NCBI GenBank assembly: GCA_907163375.1
Contig: CAJQUW010016861.1
Location: 1-64,000, forward strand
Direction of reading: 5' to 3'
DNA: 64,000 nt
Origin: Prostheceraeus crozeri
Taxonomy: Eukaryota > Platyhelminthes > Polycladida > Euryleptidae
The notes under the pieces: generated by a model
Database searches by the model: none
What the model saw: only the letters and a program-made list of their open reading frames with translations
Told to the model about the DNA's origin: nothing
Made by a program: the position numbers and the translations under genes
Shown: positions 39,495 through 52,348 of the stretch, piece after piece
How positions within the stretch are numbered: the first letter of the stretch is position 1
How the letters are laid out: each line of letters starts with the position of its first letter

Positions 39495-39561
39495 GAACGC
39501 CAGATGAAATGACAATTGTAAATACTCCTAAACTTATTGTTAAGAATATGCCAATTCCTTC
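39495..39561 (-). repeat. Partial copy of the membrane-protein gene middle, beside the right arm
   Basis: Reads inward from the right arm and encodes a copy of the first hydrophobic segment (GIFLTISLGVFTIVISSGVL-like) of the gene at 37580-38050. Confidence 0.75.
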
Positions 39562-40168
39562 AAATATTATTAGTCACATGATATATTTTAAAAACCTGAA
39601 AAACGGATTTAAAAGACGTTTTTAAAAATACTAACTTTATGATTTTTTCGGTGTCTTGGAACGGTCATGATTTTAAGGGGGGTAAAAATTGTAATTCTCA
39701 AATTTGAGATTCTTAACTTTTATGATTTTCGGTGTCCTGGAACGGTCATGATTTTTGGAGTAAAAATTGTAATTCTCAAATTTTGAGATTTCGAAAAATT
39801 TGAAAAATTGGGTATTTTTAAAAACGGTTTTTTCTTCATAACCTGAAAAAGGGTTCAAATTCATGAATTCATGTCGTTTTTAAAAAGTTTTTTTTAAAAA
39901 ACCATTTTTGAAAAAATGGTACTTTTTGAATGGATTAAATTCCTGTATTTAGGTCTTAAAAACCTGAAAAAGAGTTCAAATTCATGAATTCATGTCGTTT
40001 TTAAAGATACTATTTTTTTGAATTTTATGGTGTCCTGGAACGGTCTAAATTCATGAATTTAGGTCTTAAAAACCTGAAATAATGACATAAATTGATAAAT
40101 TTAGTCGTTTTTAAAGATACTATTTTTTGAATTTTATGGTGGCCTGGAACGGTCTTTTGCCCATTACT
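39562..40168. repeat. Right terminal inverted repeat of element 2
   Basis: Reverse complement of the left arm, extended by two or three extra copies of an internal unit (GACCGTTCCAGGACACCATA ... TTTAAAAACGAC). It ends GCCCATTACT at 40168. Confidence 0.9.
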
Positions 40169-40174
40169 AGTAAT
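40169..40174. repeat. Target-site duplication of element 2, right copy (AGTAAT)
   Basis: Same orientation as 21992-21997, directly outside the right terminus. Confidence 0.8.
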
Positions 40175-43100
40175 AAAGTCACCTTTTTCAATGCTCACAT
40201 TTTCAGAAATGCACAAAACATCTAATTTTAGAACATTTTTCCTCGGAAAAATTCAAAGTACTATTTTTGAAATAAGATTGCTCGGTATTTTTTTTGGGTG
40301 TATTCTCATTTTGGAACTCCTTTCATTTGCATAAAAGACGCATAGTTTAAGAATGACAGCCTTTTGAAAAGCAGTTAGAAAAGTACCTACATGTAGGTCA
40401 CTTCTTGATTAAATTATCATTGAATTAACAATTCGATGGGCTACTGCCACAGACATCGAATGTCTATGGTTACTGCATATACATTGGATGTCAGGACTAA
40501 GGTCACCTGCTTGTTGATGTACGTTGCTCATGGTTTACTGTATCGGAGTCGCCATCTCCGCCACGGGGCAATCCTCGCCAGGAGTAGGCAGGTATTTGCC
40601 GACTGGATGTGTCGCTTCGTATTGTCTTGATACGAAGCCTCCTATCCGTTGGACGGAGATGGGTAAAACAACAACGACAACCATTGTCAGCCCTGGAAGC
40701 CGTCATCGCTTAACTGCGGTTGTCAGGCATCGTGTGACAACGTTGCAGCATTATTTTCAACGCAACGTATGTTTTCATCACACAATGACCATCACGTAAT
40801 AGGGTTTTGTACTATATTATTGGCACATGGCATTGCTTTGAAACTACTGTTTTATTACTTCATTTAAAATATTGGTAGTACTTATAGACACGCTGCCGCA
40901 TGATCTGAAAGTAGTTTCGTTTCATTATAAAAATTCCAATTTTTATAAGTTTATTTCTTGGGAGATTAGGCTTGTAATCGGTTTGTCAATATTTATTGAA
41001 ACACATAGTGATAGAAAGACAATCTGATGCACAGACCATTGATGTAAACATATAGTTGATCGATTTTTGTTTTTCGAATCGATCACGTAAGCGAAATATT
41101 TTTCATGAGACCAATACATTAAGATCCAATTGCAATCATCAATCTTGTAACACTCGTCCTGCGATTAGTGCTATAATTGCCGTGACGATCTCGATGTGTG
41201 GCTTATGTACATCAAGGTGTGCCTTTAATTTCCTTCTTTGGTGAAGAGGCTTGTGAGAGCTTCATTTGTCTTCCCACTTCGTTGTGTAGGTTTTAGACTG
41301 GAATTCACATATGAGTCCGGCGCCTGTGAAGGGTCTCCATTCATTAAAACACTGTAATTTCTCTGATTGTCTTGTGAAGTTATACCGAAGATTTAGTGCA
41401 AGCTCTTAAATTTTGTTGTTGTGGAATGTGTAGGCTTCCTTCTGGAAGTTCATTCGTTAGCTTTGGGGGTGGCCGATGTGGCAATGTCTGACAATTTAAC
41501 ACATCAAAACGAAATGCGTGTTTTTCATAGGTGGCTTGTTAAAATGTGACATTTTTTTGCATAGTTAAAAGATAGTTCGACAAAAAGGTGTTAGCTACCC
41601 ATTGTTTTATGCTTATCAAAACAGGCTCTCGTCGTATGAATGCACATCCAAAGTGCAGAAGAATCAAGTAGCAGAAAAACAAATCCTTGGAATTAGTGAT
41701 TGAAGCACCTAGCTTTCTTAGGGTTCTTAAGGAGAATGTCCGATCCCAACATCTTCGACAATGATGAGGGGATTTCTACTTCGTCTACAAATCAGGAAAC
41801 CGGAAAGTTTGAGTAATGTTGACATACTTGAGCTTGAGGGAAACTACGAGGGATGATTGGAAGTTGTGTTTCATGAACTCTCAATCCATTCAGACGAGGT
41901 ACAAGATGTTCACCTGAAATTACTGCAGAAGATATGTCAACACACTTGCAAGTCTTTATCGGTAGCCTAATATAAAAATCACAAAGCACCTAGGGGCATT
42001 GAGACTATCGAGGGTGGAAATGAGGCAGAGAATTTTCCTTCATAAATCACCTCAAGAGAGTGCAGCACTTGATATGAAAGCGGAAGAGCATTTCTAATGG
42101 CGATTGGATCACAAATGCAACCGAACTGCAAACCGAAGTAGCATGTCGAAATAATCAACAGCGAATAATTACCAATCACGCTCCATCTCACACAAACTTA
42201 ACCGAAACTCGACATGATAATTGAAGCCAAGCATTCTATGGATTATGACAACTAATGCAAGCAATGCGTATTCTCTTCCTGAAATGCCTAATGGAGACCA
42301 ATGAGCCTCCATTGAGTATGAGGCTAAGGGTCTTCGCACAAAGCGATATAATAAAACTGTCATGAACATTCTTAGCAGCATCGTAACCTCTGCATTTGCC
42401 TGAAATTTTAACTTGTATCATCAGTTGCCTCTTAAAAAAAATTGTCAGATGTCCTGATTAGTCATGTTAGAAGAATTTTGGAATTGGAAAGAGTCAAGCA
42501 CTTCTAAGATATTAATAATTATTTCTTTTTTAGATGTACAAAATTTTCGATTGCCATCCAATTATCTTCAAATACGAAAGACTGGTCAATAGAAGTTAAG
42601 AATATGAAAAATTTGAAAATTATATTTACATTGAGATGGTATGATGACACACGCAGCATGAGACAATGTAGGATAGTGATGACTCCACTTATTGCCATTA
42701 AACCGCTACTCGGTGAATATCAAGTGATTATTCGGCCATTACTCTCAGGCGCATGGATTTTAGATGTTGCTAAGACAGTTTGTAGCATGGAATAAAGTTT
42801 GTTTCATGACTTTCCCTAAGATAGTTGGATCGAAAACCGAGTTTCGGGACCATCTTATGGGAAGATTATTTTGGACAGCAGTCTTGTTTTGTCAAGTGGG
42901 ATACTAATGAGAAGCGTCTGTGGAATGTAGACGCAGCACAGCATATGTACACGGATGTATAATTCACAGCGGAGCACATTGAACGTTGTGGCCATTTCGA
43001 TGACGATGAGATGGAGACATCCTAAACACACAACTTTTCAGATTGTGAACATTGTTCAGATGATCCCATCCATAATTAAATGAGTAGACCTATATGACCT

Positions 43101-44261
43101 TGACAATCAGGTTTGACGTCTATGCCTGATGCTCCGCGTGTCCTTTTTACTGAACTTTAACTCTCCATAATTTTTTTTAAAATAATAAACACTTTAATAT
43201 TGGGCATTAGGCTATATAACTATTTTCACCAATTTCACCGCATTTATATAATTTGTGCTGCATCTATTCACGTTTGGGTCAATTTCATCAAATTAGTGCT
43301 CAGAATAGTCAGCTGTACAAAATGAGCTTGTATTGAATGCGATTTGAAATAGGCTACTTCCATTTTATAGATCACCTCCAATAGTAATAATTGCAAACTG
43401 AGTGGTGCGTAAACTGAAAGCAAAATTAGAAGTGTCCCGTTCACTGCGAAATAATATGGTCAGTGAATTCATGTTGTCAAGTTGTTCAGAATGCTTGTCG
43501 ATGTTCATATTTACCATGGAAGTGGAAACAATAGTCATATTTGTCAAAATGTACAACGCTTGAGTGGAACTTCATTCAAACCAAAATTTGAAGTCTCCCG
43601 TTGTTATTTATAGTCGGTCCCGTTGTTACCTTAAATCTTGAATTAAATTTTGACACCTCATGGTTCTCTTTCTTAACTCTTTTAGTATATTTATCTATAA
43701 AAAATGTGCTGTTTGGTCTTGTAGTTAACGATCGAGAATTTACGATCTTGTCCCTTTGTTGTCCCACTTCATGATACTGCTTTACATGCTTAACAGTTTT
43801 TCGAAATGAACGTTGTATACAAATTTTCTGTTAAAAATCTGGCCTTGTGTTTCCATCAAAATGTGGTCAAGTGTGACTTTTGTGTCAATCGACACATGAT
43901 GTGATCTAGGTCTAGGAAATGAAAGCGGGATTTTTCGCCACTTGTCTTGCGCTCGGTAGCGAATCGGTATCCATCAACTTCTTGGCGCTCGGCGCTCTGA
44001 AGTTATGTGCTATGTGTTATGTTATGTGCTCAGCGCTATGTGCTATGGAACGCAGATTTCGTAGATACGTCTGAATAGAGATTTCAAGTATGATAAGGAT
44101 CCTGAAATTGATTTCCAGAAGATTGATCACATTATATTGGGCTTTAGGATAGGCCTGTGTGAAAAATGCAATTACATCGAGGGTTAGATGTTTAAGGGAA
44201 TCTCATATTCTATATTTTGAAAGAACAGTGATTTTTTTCAAAATGGCATGCCAGTCAAAAT
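40175..44261. other. Host DNA without a supportable gene
   Basis: No long frame, recognised domain or transposon end. A less AT-rich patch (about 40430-40760) is open in two + frames without a recognisable motif. A low-complexity GCGCTCGG/GTGCTATGT patch occurs at about 43950-44045. Confidence 0.5.
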
Positions 44262-45340
44262 TAAGGGCCCTGCGAGTCGGGCTTTTGTCAACCTCGAGTC
44301 GAGTCAAGTCAAGTCGAGTCGGGCAAAATTTTCATAGATCGATTAAGAGGCAAAAATACGTTTAGGCCTACTTAGGCCGAAAAAAGCAATGAAGAGAATA
44401 GAAAAAAAAGGTATAAGGCGACGCACATCGTTGATCGAGTGAGTGGGTATCCTTTGTTAAGTATATGTAATTGTGGACATTAGACATACAGTGTACATTA
44501 TACAAATCTAAAATATTCTAACTTTTACAACCTATTGCTTAAGCATTGTATGTATTTTGCCTTGTAAGCACGTTATACAATAATTATTAAGCAAGCTTGA
44601 CACGTATTCCGAATATCGTACAGGGTGACAGAGAACATCGCTCAGTTACTATTAGGAAATTGACAAAAGATAAATTTCATCTTAACGAGATGAACGAGTT
44701 AACTTAGACCTATTTTTTTCACATTATTATGAAGTGCTATGTCTACTGGTCGCTGTTAAATGTCAGAGCAGGCCCTATTAATTCAGTATTTATAGAAATT
44801 AACGGAGTTCGCAGTTTTCATTCAAGTTGTACACTATTGCAAGGTGCATTTATCTAATAGCACTCTATTCAGTCTATTGCAATTAAAGAACTTGTGTAGC
44901 TATTTATCACTTGAGAGAACAGCGCGTCATCATTCTATCTATCAATTGCAGCTGATTAATGTGATTTTGCCCGAGTTGCAGTTTACTGAACATTATATCA
45001 TCCAGCACTTGTCTTTTTGAGAAACCTGTTTACCTAAGTTGATGGGAGTGTAGTGAGAGAGCAGTGTATTGAATCAAAATAGAAAATAATGCCTGAAACA
45101 AAAATCTGTAAATACTTGCAAAACATTTTCAGTTCTTAAGTAGCAAGTAATTAAAGAGAAATTGAATGTAATCGAAATAAGAAAGCTATGCAAACACGAT
45201 GTATTTTTACACATGTTCACCAACTCGATTCGAATACTCATCGTTGTTCGAGTACTCGAACGGTATAGCAAAATGTCGAGTCGAGTTGAGTACTCGAGCG
45301 GTCAAACTCGAAATTCGAGTAGGCTACTCGCAGGAACCTA
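44262..45340. mobile_element. hAT-like non-autonomous DNA transposon
   Basis: The left end TAAGGGCCCTGCGAGTCGG and the reverse complement of the right end, TAGGTTCCTGCGAGTAGCC, are imperfect inverted repeats. The flanks GTCAAAAT and AGTCAAAT look like an 8-bp duplication shifted by one A. Both subterminal regions are rich in GAGTC/CTCGA repeats (44285-44325, 45225-45325). No transposase inside. Confidence 0.5.
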
Positions 45341-45348
45341 AGTCAAAT

Positions 45349-46648
45349 ATTCTTGCTATCCTTTTAATTATTGGTTTTTTAGATGCGCACCTCCTCAAAC
45401 ATTTGAAAATATGATAGGATGTCAATGATTTGTTCCACACTTGCCAAATAAGAAAGTCATCAAGCTTGCTCGTGCACTAGAGAATCCTCAATTCTCTCTG
45501 CTAGCCCTAAAAATTATATCCTGTATATGTGCGGATGCAATTTATGTGTGACTGTAAGAAATATCCGAATACATTAGATCTAAATTTTTGCATAAGCCTG
45601 GATTTGATCGATTTCTGGTTTGATATTTTGTGAATTTTATAACTGAATCCTTCTCTCATGATGTTAATGAGTTACAATTGACAGTTAATTAATTACTGCT
45701 AATTAATTTCAATTGATCTTTAATTTCAATTTGACAGACTGCCCTTCTTCACATAATTCATTAATCATTAAGTTAGGAAATTGCTTGCTACATCAAGAAT
45801 GTACTACAAATATTTTATCAAGCCAAAGCAATATCCAAAAGACGGTCATTATAAAGACAAGTTCAGCTGTACACGTAAGGATGCATGTATTTTGTTCTTA
45901 GTGAATGACTTCAACCGATTAAACATTACAGATAAATTATGTATAATTCTACGACATCTACTCATCTGATTTGTGGAGGACTCGCCGATCTCTACTTCTG
46001 GGCAAAATCATCTTCAGTCGAGAAATTTGTCTGCCGAGTTCATTTTTTCGAGTAATCTAATTCCGTGTGGTTTTTTCTTCATGTGTAGAATACGAAAAAT
46101 GCATGAAGAAACATGCAGAAGATTTGGATGCAAATGACCTATAGCTGCAAGTCGAAGCCGAACTGAAGCGCATGTTTCAATCTGTTGAAAATGACGCAAT
46201 TAGGAAGAAGCATTCAAGGGAATTCGCAGATCGGAGAAGGCCAACTTAGAAAGTTGCTTGAAGCTGGGGAAAGAAGGGCTGATGCTGAGCATGTAGTGAG
46301 TAATTTTTAGAAGTACAGCTGAAGATTCCGTGACCATTTTGAAAGAGAAGTGTGCACTCTTCTTGGAGAAGCATATTTCAGAGAATAATGTCATTAAAAG
46401 GCCATGAAAGCACAGCACCGAAGAAACTTGGCGCTTGCGGTTCACTAGTTACTAAAGAGGCATTAAGGACAAAAATGTTTAATATGAAAAATTAGCATCC
46501 GAGGATGTCATCGGAAGCTCAGAGTAGGGCATTTGAACTTCGAAGATTGCAACATTTTTGCAGTCTGACCATGGTAGCGGACGTTAAATGTTTCACCAAT
46601 CTTTCCACTTGCACTTATATTTTTTTAAAGGGGGTACATCTAGCATAT
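45349..46648. other. Host DNA without a supportable gene
   Basis: AT-rich; a broken open stretch with many charged residues (about 46095-46250) has no recognised family and contains a stop. Confidence 0.45.
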
Positions 46649-47040
46649 AGATGTGAACCCTGGAGAATGAATGCAAGAGGTGAGAGACGCATAGAAGCGT
46701 TCGAAGGAAAATGCACCAGGAAGCTATTGCAGATTTTGTGGATAATGAGACTGACCCCCAGAAGAGGCCTGCCACTTAACTAGAACAAGTAGTCAATTGC
46801 TACGCCAGATCAAATCCCGCTAATTGCATTTGCGATGGCCAAGATGCTTGGGCCTCGTGTAGAGGAAACCTCAAGACACTATCGAAGGCAGCTCAATGAC
46901 GGGAATTGTGAATAGCAACAGACAACGTGGAAGACCTCATTTGTGCTTGCACGATAACCACCGGACGCGGACTGGCCTGTCAAGGGCAAAGCTGCTAGCA
47001 GCTGCAAGGGACTGGAGGCGTTGTAGACAACTGTTCCATC
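46649..47040 (+). pseudogene. LINE reverse-transcriptase C-terminal fragment
   Basis: Two pieces in nearby frames: CEPWRMNARGERRIEAFEGKC.RKLL (46650-46740), the usual E.W....+.IEAFE..C.RK+L segment after the RT domain, and RQRGRPHLCLHDN.RTRTGLS..KLLAAARDWRRC (46920-47030), the R.RGRP...W.D...GLS...LL..A.D...WR end motif. There are stops between them, so it is a decayed 3' end. It may be of the same LINE lineage as the scrap at 52845. Confidence 0.65.
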
Positions 47041-48578
47041 CATGCATCAACATTCACAAAGCAACGATAGTGCTTCGTGACGTCGAGCATGACATGATAT
47101 GTACTCCTCATCGTTTATCCATGCGAAGTGAATTATTCTTGCATTACACACACGCTGATATCTGTGATGAAGCAGAAGATAAACGATGATTTTAATGATG
47201 ACTAGCAAGTGATGAAGATAAAGGATCTTCTCTTTTCTGGCCATAGGAAAGGTCTATTTCTATGCTTCCTACACCATTCTGAGCGATTATCATATCACAA
47301 AGATCTGCGCAAATGAAAATGGGTTCAAAATATTTTTCATTCCATACAGTACAGTGCATGTGTAAAAATAGTATTGAAGCATTGTTCTCAAATGATACAT
47401 AGGCTTACAATTACTCATCCTACATTTTTTAAAAAGATATGCAGACCAAAATTCATTAAATCTTGAAGGGGATTCAAAGACATTCGATCTACATTTGTTT
47501 TACCTCATGATTTCATCATTATATTTTCTTGAGAAATAATGTGAATCACTGGAAAAGCAGGCAAAGTTCTGTAAACGACCCAATTTGATTTTCCTTTCAT
47601 ACATCAAATGTAGCACCAGCGTTGTAATCTGTCGTGGGGCTAGTCGGACAGATTCACACCTGTAATTGTTGTAAGCATCCTGACCGGACCGGTCGAATCT
47701 GAATTATTTAAGACAAATGTTGAGTTGTGTATGTTTGAAATCCTACTCTATTCCATTGAATCTGGTGATCGGTTGAGTTCTGTGAATCAGTATTTGTGAC
47801 GACGTATCAACTCAACATTGTTATTGGGCAATTAAAGGACGGTAGTAGGCATAGCAACCAGAAAACCTTCAACAGCAAGCATAGCTTATTAATGAAAAAG
47901 CATGCAACCACGATAATTTGAAAACAATGATCAATCTCTTAATATATTCAATTCATTGACTTCAATTCATTATCATCTTACGAAAAGTAATCAAAGATTT
48001 TACCAGTTGATTGATGATGAGTGAATTCCTAATTTCCACGAGCTTGTGTTTCTATAATATCAGTAGATAGACTTAGGACGATGTCAGATTTTCAATGTCC
48101 TGATTTATCTTGCTAACTCTCATTAACATACCCGCAACTATTCAACACAAATTAATTTAGCTAATGTGCACTTGTGATTCATATTGATTTGATTTCTTAA
48201 TTCAATCAATTGATTTAGTGATTACAAGCAAATCGGTAGGAAATCTGTATTTTCCGTACTGATGCTCAAGTGACTAAGCGATGATTTCGTCAAATGGACA
48301 ACGATTCTAACATTATGGTACCTGATGATGCGGAATTAAAGCGGGTCGGGTTTGGGCCCAAGAAAACGGTCAGGTTACATGTCAACGTAATACAGAAATC
48401 AAAATGGAAGTCTTCATTTGCAGCATGCAAGCACCATCTCGTAGACGACTGTTAGAAAGTGAATAGTAGCATTTTGATGACGTATGTGCGCGAAAAATGA
48501 ATCGTATTTTTTTTGATTTTTGACGATATGATTACAACTTGAAATTTCATGCTTTCAGGTAATCTAGAAGACGGTGCG
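47041..48578. other. Host DNA upstream of MRPL18
   Basis: No reading frame or transposon end recognised. The last few hundred bases (48400-48578) presumably hold the MRPL18 promoter and 5' untranslated region, but no TATA box is evident. Confidence 0.45.
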
Positions 48579-48634
48579 ATGATTTTAACTCGCAGCTACA
48601 GCTCCGCTACTAAATTTGTCAATCGCAACCCAAG
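48579..48634 (+). CDS. MRPL18: MRPL18 (uL18m) coding exon 1
   Basis: Start ATG at 48579, encoding MILTRSYSSATKFVNRNPR with the split codon finished by the next exon. The serine and arginine rich start fits a mitochondrial targeting peptide, and FVNRNPR matches the conserved start of mature MRPL18 (NRNPRNLE). It ends AACCCAAG|GTATAT, phase 2. A TTTCAG lies 25 bp before the ATG, so a leader exon may exist. uL18m binds 5S-like or tRNA density in the mitochondrial large subunit. Confidence 0.85.
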
Positions 48635-49198
48635 GTATATTCCTTACATAAAAGTTAGCATAAAATAGATTTAGTGGATTTTGCAGCTCATGCGTAACCG
48701 TATTATCTACACTTTCATTCCACTTTTCATTATCTTCGTAAATTGAGTCTACGATTTCTAAATTTCTTGATTTGAAACAAATTTTACCAATCTCATTATC
48801 TATTTTCTATTTAACTCCTAGACAAACACGCGTTTCTTGCAAATGCGATTATAATTCTTATCTTCTGGACAAAGAATAATTCTCAAAGTAAAACGGTAAC
48901 TGCAAATGTAACTATTTAGTGGTTGAATGCTAATTACTAGAATTTCCTCCTAAGTACATGTAGTTTATTGACTGGAATTCCAAATGAAAAAACAACAACT
49001 CGCAAATATTAGTTGGTAAATGAATTACAATAATAGTGTGGGACATGTTCTCGTCAGTTGAAGACCACCTGTTTTGATGTTCAAACAATGTTTTGATTGT
49101 TTCAGTCTACAGAAAAATAGACATAAGTTAAAATGTGAATCTTAATTGAATGCTGAACGAGTCAAGTGAATCCCTAGTCAGCTGTTCTTTCTCTTCAG

Positions 49199-49276
49199 GA
49201 ATCTTGAATTACTGGGTATGCAAAGGAAACGACAGGGTTGGGAATTTCAATATCCGGCGAAAGACTATTGGAACAA
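49199..49276 (+). CDS. MRPL18: MRPL18 coding exon 2
   Basis: Acceptor CTCTTCAG, 78 bp, donor AACAA|GTAAGTC. It encodes (R)NLELLGMQRKRQGWEFQYPA then KDYWN, close to the vertebrate RNLELL...RGW......FW block. Phase in 2, out 2, fitting the exons on both sides exactly. Confidence 0.9.
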
Positions 49277-52116
49277 GTAAGTCATACACAGTTGACTGGC
49301 ATTATGAAACTCATTTAAGTCCCGGAATATGATTATGTATAGCGGACTTTTTGGAATTATACATGTACTATCATTACGTTTGCAAGTAGTCACAATTTAA
49401 CATTCAAACCCATGGAATTATGAATTAGTTTGTCAATATCAAACCATTCTATCCTGAAAAGGATTACTATGATTGCGAGAAGTTTTATAGACCGTGACTT
49501 AAAGTGTCACTTTTTAGAATACCAAATCTAATGCTATTGATTTATTAGAACTATTTAAGAACAAGAAGGCATGTCGACGATTAGGGATTTGAAACCTGGG
49601 CAACTAGAAGTAATCCATGGCGGGTCCTTGGGTATCCCTCAAGATTCGTTAAATATTGACCTGAGAATACTTGTGCCAATGGAATTTTGCTAAAATGATT
49701 CTAATCTTGTCTTCGAAATTGATTTGCACTAGATGAAAAAATGAACCATTTTATACAGTGAAACCTATATAAGTGGATCAGTGTTGGACACACTAAGTTT
49801 TCATTGTAATGAGATGGCGGTCAAAATTACACATTTTATTGACTGATTTTTTTCAGATGCGTACAACATGGAAAATGATTTTCACCAATTAAAATGTTAC
49901 TTTTATGATTTGGAAATTAAAGCGTGAATCAAATTAATTATTTTTCAACATAAATTCACTGTAGAACATGCAACATGTATCACACTATCGTAAATACAAT
50001 ACAGGTCACTTCTTAAAAGTGTTTCAGTTAATCATCTTTAGTCAGTTTTATTGATGTTTGACTCGATATCTTCTCGTCTCGATTTCATAAAATGAGGATT
50101 GAACTGTTCAAGTTCATAGATGATGACATATCTATATGATATATAGATATCATGGTCTCGACATTTTCATCGCTTTTATTGTATTAACAAAATAAACTAA
50201 TCGCGTTTTCGGGTACTCCATATAAATAGTTCGAGGGTGTATTTTCATAATACCAAAACTGCTACTGTGACCATTTTTAACCAAACTTTTACTGATTATT
50301 CTTTATTCAATACACAATTCGACAATTCTGAGTTCCTTACCAACTTCGGTTAATGTAATTCATATTTTGTCGAGAAACATTAGAGTTTGTTGATAGAAGC
50401 AGTCGTTTAGAGGTTCTGGACGTCTTGGACCACTTTTTGGTGGTTCAAGTCCGGATGTAGAGGTGTTCCTCTACCTTACAAATTACCTAACTTTTTCAAG
50501 GGAGGACGTGATGTGGTTTCATTATAGAGGTGGTCTTGAAGGGGGCTTCACTGTAACAAATGCGCGAGAGAAGCTAATCAAATATATATTTCAGCACTAG
50601 TAACGAGATTTCAAAATACAAACTAGTAATGTAACAATGATAGATTTTAAGATTTTTAATCATATGCAAGCAACAATCTGTAATCAGCAAATGCACGAAA
50701 ATTAGTTATGAACGAATAAACAGCGACATCGATGCCGATTGCTTGACATATGTATGTATTCATTTTCATTCAACTGAACGTTAAACACCAGTTATCGGAA
50801 TGAATTGCAGAGATGAAGCCCATGAAGTATTTTGCTTTATTTGCTTCCTTTTCGGAGACTTTTGATTGCGAAAAAGCAAGGTGAATGTTTCAAAAAGATT
50901 TTTAAGGAGAACTAGAGAATCCTCATGCTGTCGAGGAACATTACATGAAGTTCATCGACATTACTTGTTGGACGATGTTATCTATCCATGAAATGTCTTG
51001 TGAAATTGTTTATGGAACAATTCAGCGAGATGTTGCTGCATTTGGTAAGAGAAATCCATCTTTGCTGACCCAGAAGTGTAATCAAAGGAAGTTCTTTGAA
51101 CATGATGACGCACCTGCTTATTTCACACTATCTGGCACACCTGTTTAGATTATCACCTTTCAAACCGATGGGTTGGACGTTCTGGACCTGCATCGTGCCA
51201 CCGATAACACCTAACATCAGCGAATGATTCGCGATTGTGAGGACGCATCCGAATAGGATCAGTATAAATCGCCAGGACCCAGTGAAGAGGAAATTGATCA
51301 ATTTATTGGAAAAATTCACTGTCACGTCGGTCAAGATTTTGGAATTTATCTTTTTCATGGGACTTATCTTGGAACATAAATTGGACGAAATCGTCAAGAA
51401 ATTTCATAAGCGGTTATTTCAGAAATTCATGTCGTGCTGTCAGTTAGTTCTTAAGCTGTTACCTATAATTACTGTGCCCCTTCATGAAACTCATGCGTGT
51501 AGAAGCTTGCAAATTCAGAAATATTGCATTTACTATGATTTAGTGATTTGACCATTTCATCTGAAAAAGTATTTTCGAATCTTTTCAAGATAAATGCGGA
51601 AAATAAATAATCCAAGAGTCATCCATTACATGAAATATTTGAAAGTCCTGTTTCAACCAGAAGAGTTTCATGCATATTCCCGAGATCAAAAACTTCACTT
51701 AAGAAAATCACTAATTAACTTAAGATAACTCTGCTTTTTACTTTTTTTAATGTTTTTGCTTTTATCTTATATAATTATGACTTTGCATGAATCAGTAAGC
51801 GCTTTTTCTTGATTCGTATATGTTTGATTGAGGCCAGTAGATTTAGACTGATTTGCCTCAGATGTGTTGATAGAGAACATGCTGCTTAAATGAGTCGGCA
51901 CAACAGGTTTAGCCGCGGCTTTGGCTTGACTTGGCTAGAGATAAATTGTATTCAGCCGACTTCGGCTGTGTTTTCTAAGCGCACATCTCTAGTTATCAGG
52001 AGTAATTAATGTTTTGTATTTCTGACGTAGTAGCTTCGAGGGTTGTTTGAATGTTAAATTTTGAAGGAGAATCCTTCATTAAATTGCTAACTGCTCATTT
52101 CTTATAATTCTGCCAG
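49277..52116. other. MRPL18 intron, about 2.8 kb
   Basis: GTAAGT at the start and TTCTGCCAG at the end. Inside are AT-rich sequence and short open stretches (50945-51148, 51237-51551) that resemble nothing I recognise. A (AT)n patch and ATATAGATATCA occur near 50130. Confidence 0.75.
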
Positions 52117-52348
52117 ATGTGTGTTATCACGAACCGATCGGGAAACCAGTGGTCATATCGAGCATTATACAGGCACAACGGTGATATCAGCGTCAACGAC
52201 TGAGTCCGCAATTCGACGTCATTTATATTCAACTACTGATGTTTCTGCTTCCAAAAATATCGGACGTGTTCTTGCTCTACGATGTCTTCAAGTTGGTATC
52301 AATAGCGTCTTTTATGATGCCAAGGAGAAGCCTCTAAGCGGGAAAGCT
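52117..52348 (+). CDS. MRPL18: MRPL18 coding exon 3 (core uL18 fold)
   Basis: 232 bp, acceptor CTGCCAG, donor AAAGCT|GTAAGT, phase 0 out. It encodes HYTGTTVISASTTESAIRRH then LYSTTDVSASKNIGRVLALR and CLQVGINSVFYD, matching the conserved VSAST.E.AI..HLYST...A...IGRVLA.RC...GI segment of MRPL18. The final exon (a short helical C-terminus) was not found with confidence. Confidence 0.92.

Larger units (their letters stand above)
21998..40168. mobile_element. Element 2: Polinton/Maverick (adintovirus-like), nearly whole but broken
   Basis: About 18.2 kb, bounded by inverted repeats beginning AGTAATGGGCAAAAGACC and a perfect 6-bp duplication. Parts from left: protease (+), integrase with phospholipase A2-like domain (-), small virion-like protein (-), major capsid (-), second small virion-like protein (-), fibre-like region (-), clamp-like gene (+), family B polymerase (+), packaging ATPase (-), penton-like capsid (-), virion-like gene (-), membrane protein (-) and a trailing unknown. 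The DNA is very AT-rich compared with its flanks. The set is complete for a Polinton; about six to ten breaks spread over the integrase, capsid, fibre, polymerase and last genes. The perfect duplication and alike arms suggest a fairly recent insertion. Confidence 0.93.

Noticed and set aside
21998-40168. Low GC suggested contamination by a bacterium or free virus
   Set aside because: Perfect 6-bp target duplications and continuous host flanks show an integrated element.
40436-40799. Overlapping frames in a less AT-rich patch
   Set aside because: No recognisable domain, splice-site pair or transposon end; left unannotated.
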